This document shows positions 59,691 to 64,000 of a stretch of DNA of 64,000 nucleotides, piece by piece (position 1 is the first letter of the stretch; each line of letters starts with the position of its first letter). The translations under genes were made by a program, and so were the position numbers. The notes under the pieces were generated by a model. The model was not told where the DNA came from. It saw only the letters and a list, made by a program, of their open reading frames with translations, and searched no databases. This stretch comes from Clostridium mobile (GTDB lineage: Bacteria > Bacillota > Clostridia > Clostridiales > Clostridiaceae). The stretch covers positions 434,001-498,000 of the forward strand of contig NZ_JAHLQF010000001.1 in assembly GCF_018918285.1 (NCBI RefSeq). Reading direction: 5' to 3'.

Positions 59691-60713
59691 ATGACAAAGG
59701 CAAAAGTAAATACTGGAATTGATATAAATGATTACAAAGACATTTGGATTATTGCTGAACAAAGAGAAGGTGAAATTCACCCTGTTTCATTAGAACTTTT
59801 AGGAATTGGTAGAGAATTAGCTGATAAACTAAATGTGGAGCTTACAGCAATACTTTTGGGAGATAATTTAGATGTGACTGCTAATGAACTAATTAAATAT
59901 GGTGCCAATAGAGTTATGTTAAACAAGCATAAGTTACTTCACACTTATACTACTGATTTATATACTAAAGTTATAGCTGATTTAATATTTGAAAGAAGGC
60001 CTGAAGCAGTGTTGATTGGTGCCACTACTATAGGGAGAGATTTGGCGCCAAGATTGGCTGCAAGAGTTGGAACTGGTCTTACTGCTGATTGTACAAAGTT
60101 AGATATAGATAAAACCGATGGTAAAATACTTCAAACTCGCCCTGCTTTCGGAGGAAATTTAATGGCAACAATAGTATGCAAAAACAATAGACCACAAATG
60201 TCTACCATAAGACCAGGTGTTATGAAAAAATTACCTTATGATTCAAAAAGAAAAGGATGGGTAGAAACATTAACTCCTAACTTAAGGGAAGAAGACATAA
60301 AAGCTAAAGTTATTGAAATAATTAAAGAAGCAAAAAAAAGGGTTAGCTTAACTGATGCAGAAATAATAATATCTGGTGGTAGAGGTCTTGGAAATAAAGA
60401 AGGCTTTGAATTGATAGAAAAATTAGCAAATAAACTAGGAGGCGTTGTAGGATCATCTAGAGCTGCTGTGGATAATGAATGGATACATCCATCTCATCAA
60501 GTAGGTCAAACAGGTACTACAGTAAGACCTAAATTATATATTGCTTGCGGTATTTCTGGAGCTATTCAGCACTTAGCTGGCATGAGTGAATCAGAATGTA
60601 TAGTTGCCATAAACAAAAATCCTGACGCGCCAATATTTAAAATTGCTAATTATAGCATCGTTGGTGATGTATATGATATTATACCTGAAATAATAAACTC
60701 TCTGGATATTTAA
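59691..60713 (+). CDS. etfA: electron-transfer flavoprotein subunit alpha
   Basis: 340 residues. The C-terminal FAD domain is clear: G-G-R-G-L-G-N-K-E-G-F, G-S-S-R-A-A-V-D-N-E-W-I, Q-V-G-Q-T-G-T-T-V-R-P-K-L-Y-I-A-C-G-I-S-G-A-I-Q-H. The N-terminal domain has I-G-A-T-T-I-G-R-D-L-A-P-R-L-A-A. There is no N-terminal ferredoxin domain, which some clostridial EtfA have. ATG with AAGGAGG, 13 bases after etfB. It is the last gene of the sigma-54 operon. No clear terminator follows. Confidence 0.95.
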   Translation: MTKAKVNTGIDINDYKDIWIIAEQREGEIHPVSLELLGIGRELADKLNVELTAILLGDNLDVTANELIKYGANRVMLNKHKLLHTYTTDLYTKVIADLIFERRPEAVLIGATTIGRDLAPRLAARVGTGLTADCTKLDIDKTDGKILQTRPAFGGNLMATIVCKNNRPQMSTIRPGVMKKLPYDSKRKGWVETLTPNLREEDIKAKVIEIIKEAKKRVSLTDAEIIISGGRGLGNKEGFELIEKLANKLGGVVGSSRAAVDNEWIHPSHQVGQTGTTVRPKLYIACGISGAIQHLAGMSESECIVAINKNPDAPIFKIANYSIVGDVYDIIPEIINSLDI

Positions 60714-60826
60714 GAGATAATTCTATAATATATAATTTTTTAAATATAAAAAATTTGTAATATATTTATTATTTTCAATATATATTGTAGAATTAAATTA
60801 TAAATATTTAACTTGGAGGGATAATT

Positions 60827-61420
60827 ATGGCATATACTATAGAATTGATAAAAAAAGAGGATCAAAAAACAAGTTGCTGGTCTGGAGGAACTACAACTCA
60901 ACTAGCAATATATCCTCCTTCTTCTGAATATGGAAAGCTTAATTTTAAATGGAGACTAAGCTCTGCAAAAGTTGAGGTTGAAGAATCTACCTTTACAAAT
61001 TTGCCAGGTATTTGGCGACATATAATGGTAATAGAAGGAAAATTAAAACTAAATCACGAAGGACATCATAACATAAGTCTTAACCCCTTTGAAAAAGATA
61101 GTTTTAGCGGAGATTGGACTACTAAAAGCTATGGTAAAGTTACAGACTTTAATCTAATGCTCAATAAAGATTGCTCTGGAGATATATATCCTATAATGTT
61201 AAATAAAAATCTCAGCTTTACAATTAATTCAGACTCATCTACTACTGAAGCATTATATTGTGTCCAAGGACCTATAGAGATAATTACAAATAAAGATGAC
61301 AAAATAGCATTAAATGCAGGAGACCTTCTGCTTATAAATAAAGAAAAAGAAGATCTTGAAATAGAATTGAATAGTAAAAATGAAGATTCTATAGTAATTA
61401 GAGTATGCATAAATTACTAA
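60827..61420 (+). CDS. HutD-family cupin protein
   Basis: 197 residues, a double-cupin (bicupin) HutD-like protein: W-S-G-G-T-T-T-Q-L-A-I-Y-P near residue 18, F-K-W-R-L-S-S-A-K-V-E, F-T-N-L-P-G-I-W-R-H-I-M-V-I-E-G and a second cupin strand set ending G-D-L-L-L-I-N-K. HutD is linked to histidine-use operons in Proteobacteria, where it may tune flux. No hut gene is nearby here. It has its own GGAGG site after a 113-base gap and a strong terminator, so it is probably a separate unit. Confidence 0.88.
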   Translation: MAYTIELIKKEDQKTSCWSGGTTTQLAIYPPSSEYGKLNFKWRLSSAKVEVEESTFTNLPGIWRHIMVIEGKLKLNHEGHHNISLNPFEKDSFSGDWTTKSYGKVTDFNLMLNKDCSGDIYPIMLNKNLSFTINSDSSTTEALYCVQGPIEIITNKDDKIALNAGDLLLINKEKEDLEIELNSKNEDSIVIRVCINY

Positions 61421-61440
61421 TAAACTGAGTAAGAAACTAT

Positions 61441-61478
61441 AAAAAGGGATAATTCCTAAAAAGAAATTATCCCTTTTT
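61441..61478. terminator. bidirectional terminator
   Basis: AAAAAGGGATAAT and ATTATCCCTTTTT are perfect 13-bp arms. It lies between the convergent hutD-like and chemoreceptor genes and has T runs in both directions. Confidence 0.9.
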
Positions 61479-61481
61479 AAA

Positions 61482-63206
61482 TTAAGATATTTTAAACTGT
61501 CTAGCTGTATTTATCAAGTTATCTTTTCCTTGATTTAAGGAAGACACTTCCTTTAATATGCTCTCTGTAGCTGCAGCAATTTCCTCAGTATTCTGTGCAA
61601 TATTGGAAGTACTATTTGCCCCTTCATCCGCTGCTGAAGCTACATTATTAATTACTTCTACAACGCTTTTTACTGAAGATAGCAATTCTTCAGAGGTGGC
61701 ACTAAAATCTTCTGATATTTGATTATAATATGAAGCATCTTTGCTATATTCATCACATACTTTAGTAGTATTATTGTATACCTCATCCATATCCTTATCC
61801 ATGAACTGAAGAACTTCTTGAGAATTAATTTTAAGGTTTTCAACAGCATTCAATACAATTCCTGTTGTATCTTGTATTTCTTTTGCCCTCTTTTTTGATT
61901 CCTCTGCAAGCTCTCTTATTTCTTCTGCAACTACAGCAAATCCCCTTCCTGATTCTCCTGCTCTTGCTGCTTCTATAGCAGCATTTAATGCAAGCAAGTT
62001 TGTCTGAGAAGTAATCTGTAAAATTGCATCCGTTAAAAGTTTTATTTGTTCAATAGATTTAGAGTCTCTTATGGACTTTTCCATTTTATTATTGATGTTT
62101 TCTTTTAATTCATGAGCTAGTTGCTGAGATTTCATTACCTCTTCCTTTAACTTACTAGCTTTATCTAATATATTAATGGAACTTATAGCTCCTTCTTCAG
62201 CTTTTAATGCTATTTTCTCAATTGCCTTTTCAATTTCTTGAGATGTAGCACTCATCTCCTCAGCAGAAGCTCCTGTCTCTTCCATACTAGCGGATAGTTC
62301 TTCCGCGGCTGCTGATGTGTTATGTACCTTATAATTAAGTGTATCCATGTTTAAACTTATGTTTTCAACTGATTTCCCTGTATACTCTGATTGTTCTAAT
62401 ACATTTTTTATAATTTCTTTTATAGAAATATTCATTTTTTCTACAGCCTTAGTCACATCACCTATCTCGTCTTTTCTTCCTATTAGTTTTTCTGAGACAC
62501 TTCCACTAAAATCTCCTGTAGATAATTTATTTAAGTAAACAATGGTATCCCTTAATGGTTTTACCAATGAATCTGATATAATTTTTGTTAAAAACATTCC
62601 TATAATAAATATAACAATTAGAACTGTGGTAATAATCTTTACAGATGACTCATATTTATCTTGGCTAAAATTTTTAAAATCACTAGCTTCTCGAACATTA
62701 TAATTTGATAAATCTACTAAAGCATTTTGATAAGTTTCAATTATTTCACTTAGGGAATTAAACTTTTTTATAGCTTCTTCAGATTTTCCCTCTAAAGCTA
62801 ATGATATAACCTCTTCCCTTTTTGTCCTGTATTCACTTAAGTCTTTCTCCATATTCTCTACTATTTTATTTTCTTCTTCACTATCCATTCCTACTTCTTT
62901 AAATCTCTCTATGTCCTTATCAAATCTTCCTACTCTTATTTTTAAGTCGTTCATTATCTTTTCTTGTTCAGAAGAATTTCCAGCTGATAGTATAAGCTTC
63001 ATTATATCTCCTTCTATGGCCCTAGCTTGAGCTCTAGAATCATTTATAATCTCTACACTAATTAGGTTTTTTTCATAAAGTTCTTCAAGGTAATTATTTG
63101 TATTTTTATTGAAATATAATCCTACTACTCCCATAATGCATAAAAAAATAAGCATATTTATAGCTAGAAGTCGTAGTTTATTTCTAACTTTTAAATTATT
63201 AATCAT
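61482..63206 (-). CDS. methyl-accepting chemotaxis protein
   Basis: 574 residues. Membrane helices at ~12-30 and ~192-212 enclose a four-helix-bundle (4HB_MCP) ligand domain of ~160 residues. A HAMP domain follows (~213-265). The cytoplasmic signalling hairpin has the conserved tip [21 protein letters not shown] near 400. No PAS or CheW-binding pentapeptide is present. It transduces an unknown external ligand to CheA. ATG with GGGGGGAT. No other chemotaxis gene is in the window. Confidence 0.95.
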   Translation of the reverse strand: MINNLKVRNKLRLLAINMLIFLCIMGVVGLYFNKNTNNYLEELYEKNLISVEIINDSRAQARAIEGDIMKLILSAGNSSEQEKIMNDLKIRVGRFDKDIERFKEVGMDSEEENKIVENMEKDLSEYRTKREEVISLALEGKSEEAIKKFNSLSEIIETYQNALVDLSNYNVREASDFKNFSQDKYESSVKIITTVLIVIFIIGMFLTKIISDSLVKPLRDTIVYLNKLSTGDFSGSVSEKLIGRKDEIGDVTKAVEKMNISIKEIIKNVLEQSEYTGKSVENISLNMDTLNYKVHNTSAAAEELSASMEETGASAEEMSATSQEIEKAIEKIALKAEEGAISSINILDKASKLKEEVMKSQQLAHELKENINNKMEKSIRDSKSIEQIKLLTDAILQITSQTNLLALNAAIEAARAGESGRGFAVVAEEIRELAEESKKRAKEIQDTTGIVLNAVENLKINSQEVLQFMDKDMDEVYNNTTKVCDEYSKDASYYNQISEDFSATSEELLSSVKSVVEVINNVASAADEGANSTSNIAQNTEEIAAATESILKEVSSLNQGKDNLINTARQFKIS

Positions 63207-63412
63207 ATAGATCCCCCCTTCGCGTTATAAAGTTATCTTTATATAATCCTTATATTTCATATTTTTATTAAGTATATTTTTAATCGATTCTACAAATATT
63301 TTCATAATGGAACAAAAAAATGGTTTATTTTGCTATTACATAAAAATATATATTATTTAACATGAATTGTCAATGAGGATATACTTAATATAAAAAATTT
63401 TAGAATACTCTA

Positions 63413-63440
63413 TTGATTTTTTTTGATAGCATGATATACT
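63413..63440 (+). promoter_or_regulatory. probable sigma-A promoter of the symporter gene
   Basis: TTGATT (63413-63418), a 16-base spacer and TATACT (63435-63440), about 95 bases before the symporter ATG. The rest of the 326-base gap 63207-63532 shows no gene or strong hairpin. Confidence 0.55.
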
Positions 63441-63532
63441 TATAAAATAACACATACTAAACATATAGGTATTATATATTTAAACTTTTATCGAACAATT
63501 TTTAAGATTTTTTGAGAAAGAAAGGTGATTAT

Positions 63533-64000
63533 ATGAATTATATATTCTTTATAACCCTATTGTTATTTTTGTATTTTTTAAAGAAGAAAAAGGTTAGCTT
63601 TGGCAATAGAGTTCTCATCGCCATGGTTCTAGGAACTATAGCTGGAGTAATTTTTAAAGGCAACGTACAGTCTATTGAGATTTTAGGAAAAGCATATGTG
63701 AATTTAATTAAAATGTTAGTTATACCTCTTGTTGTATCTACTGTAATATCTAGTGTTACCTCTTTAGAAGATCCTAATAGGCTTAAAAAGGTAGGCACAA
63801 AAACCATATCCTGGTTATTAATTACTACAGCGGCGGCATGTGTAGTTGGAATAATAGTATCTCTAATAATAAATCCAGCTGCTGGAATGAGCTTTGTAAA
63901 AGACCCTAGTTTTGAAGCTAGAGAAATTCCTGGCATAGCTAGTGTAATTCTTGATATGGTTCCATCTAATCCTGTTGCAGAAATGGCTAATGGTAAAATA
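63533..64000 (+). CDS. SDF-family (dicarboxylate/amino acid:cation) symporter, 3' partial
   Basis: The ATG at 63533 has GAAAGGTGAT upstream, and the frame stays open to the window end (156 codons seen). The translated part has membrane helices and SDF-family features: F-G-N-R-V-L-I-A-M-V-L-G-T-I-A-G, A-Y-V-N-L-I-K-M-L-V-I-P-L-V-V-S-T-V-I-S-S-V and M-V-P-S-N-P-V-A-E-M-A. The helix-3 style P-L-V-x-S-x-I-x-S is common to glutamate, aspartate, C4-dicarboxylate and cystine (TcyP-like) carriers. The substrate cannot be told from this half. Confidence 0.9.
   Translation, partial: MNYIFFITLLLFLYFLKKKKVSFGNRVLIAMVLGTIAGVIFKGNVQSIEILGKAYVNLIKMLVIPLVVSTVISSVTSLEDPNRLKKVGTKTISWLLITTAAACVVGIIVSLIINPAAGMSFVKDPSFEAREIPGIASVILDMVPSNPVAEMANGKI

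Overview
The window is AT-rich DNA from a Firmicute, most likely a Clostridium. The evidence is low-GC codon use, strong AGGAGG ribosome sites, a one-piece pyruvate:ferredoxin oxidoreductase, Bcd/EtfAB-type enzymes, a split MetH with its activation domain as a separate protein, T-box and SAM-I leaders, and a clostridial-type ethanolamine locus. The species cannot be fixed from the sequence. Both ends cut a gene: a VanW-family protein on the left and an SDF-family symporter on the right. I saw no rRNA, tRNA, CRISPR array, transposase or phage gene.

Layout. 1-2.5 kb: VanW end, a DUF3787-like small protein, an ArAE membrane protein and a Gfo/Idh/MocA oxidoreductase. 2.6-4.9 kb: a helix-turn-helix regulator with a membrane-anchored alpha/beta hydrolase. 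5-8.9 kb: nifJ and a 57-residue gene. 9-19 kb: a GT51 transglycosylase, two MATE exporters, an AraC regulator fused to a GH39-like domain, a DUF1287 protein, an AI-2E-family membrane protein and a RocB-like M20 peptidase. 19.1-24.1 kb: the livJHMGF branched-chain amino-acid importer behind a T-box leader with a probable Leu (CUC) specifier. 24.1-25.3 kb: non-coding DNA with a complex dispersed repeat. 25.3-29.9 kb: metF-luxS-metH activation protein-metH behind a SAM-I riboswitch. 30-32.1 kb: a GGDEF-EAL protein.

32.4-48.1 kb is a complete ethanolamine microcompartment locus, in transcription order eutG, eutS, eutP, eutV, eutW, eutA, eutB, eutC, eutL, eutK-like, eutE, eutM, eutT, pduL, an unnamed eut gene, eutN, a PduT-like shell gene, eutH, eutQ. 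Three leaders (before eutG, eutS and eutA) carry the paired six-base-loop hairpins bound by the ANTAR antiterminator EutV, each overlapping a terminator. EutBC splits ethanolamine, EutE and PduL carry acetaldehyde to acetyl phosphate, EutG reduces it to ethanol, EutT and EutA keep the B12 enzyme active, and EutS/L/M/N plus the EutK-like and PduT-like proteins form the shell. Several lumen proteins carry look-alike amphipathic terminal helices.

48.4-50.1 kb holds the most unusual locus: a secreted precursor made of four 15-residue repeats around Y-D-P-H-P-K, divergent from a TPR protein. The two genes are driven by near mirror-image promoters and leaders. It looks like a peptide-signal/TPR-receptor pair, which is an inference.

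50.1-50.6 kb holds a second copy of the dispersed repeat. 50.6-52.1 kb encodes a DUF2284 protein and a metallophosphoesterase. 52.1-60.7 kb is a sigma-54 regulon: a PAS-AAA-FIS activator, a divergent crotonase, then a GntP permease, a propionate-type CoA-transferase, an acyl-CoA dehydrogenase and EtfBA. Both transcription units have -24/-12 promoters, and the permease operon has two copies of one palindrome upstream. The set fits uptake, CoA activation, dehydration and reduction of a short-chain hydroxy or unsaturated acid. 60.8-64 kb: a HutD-family protein, a chemotaxis receptor and the symporter.
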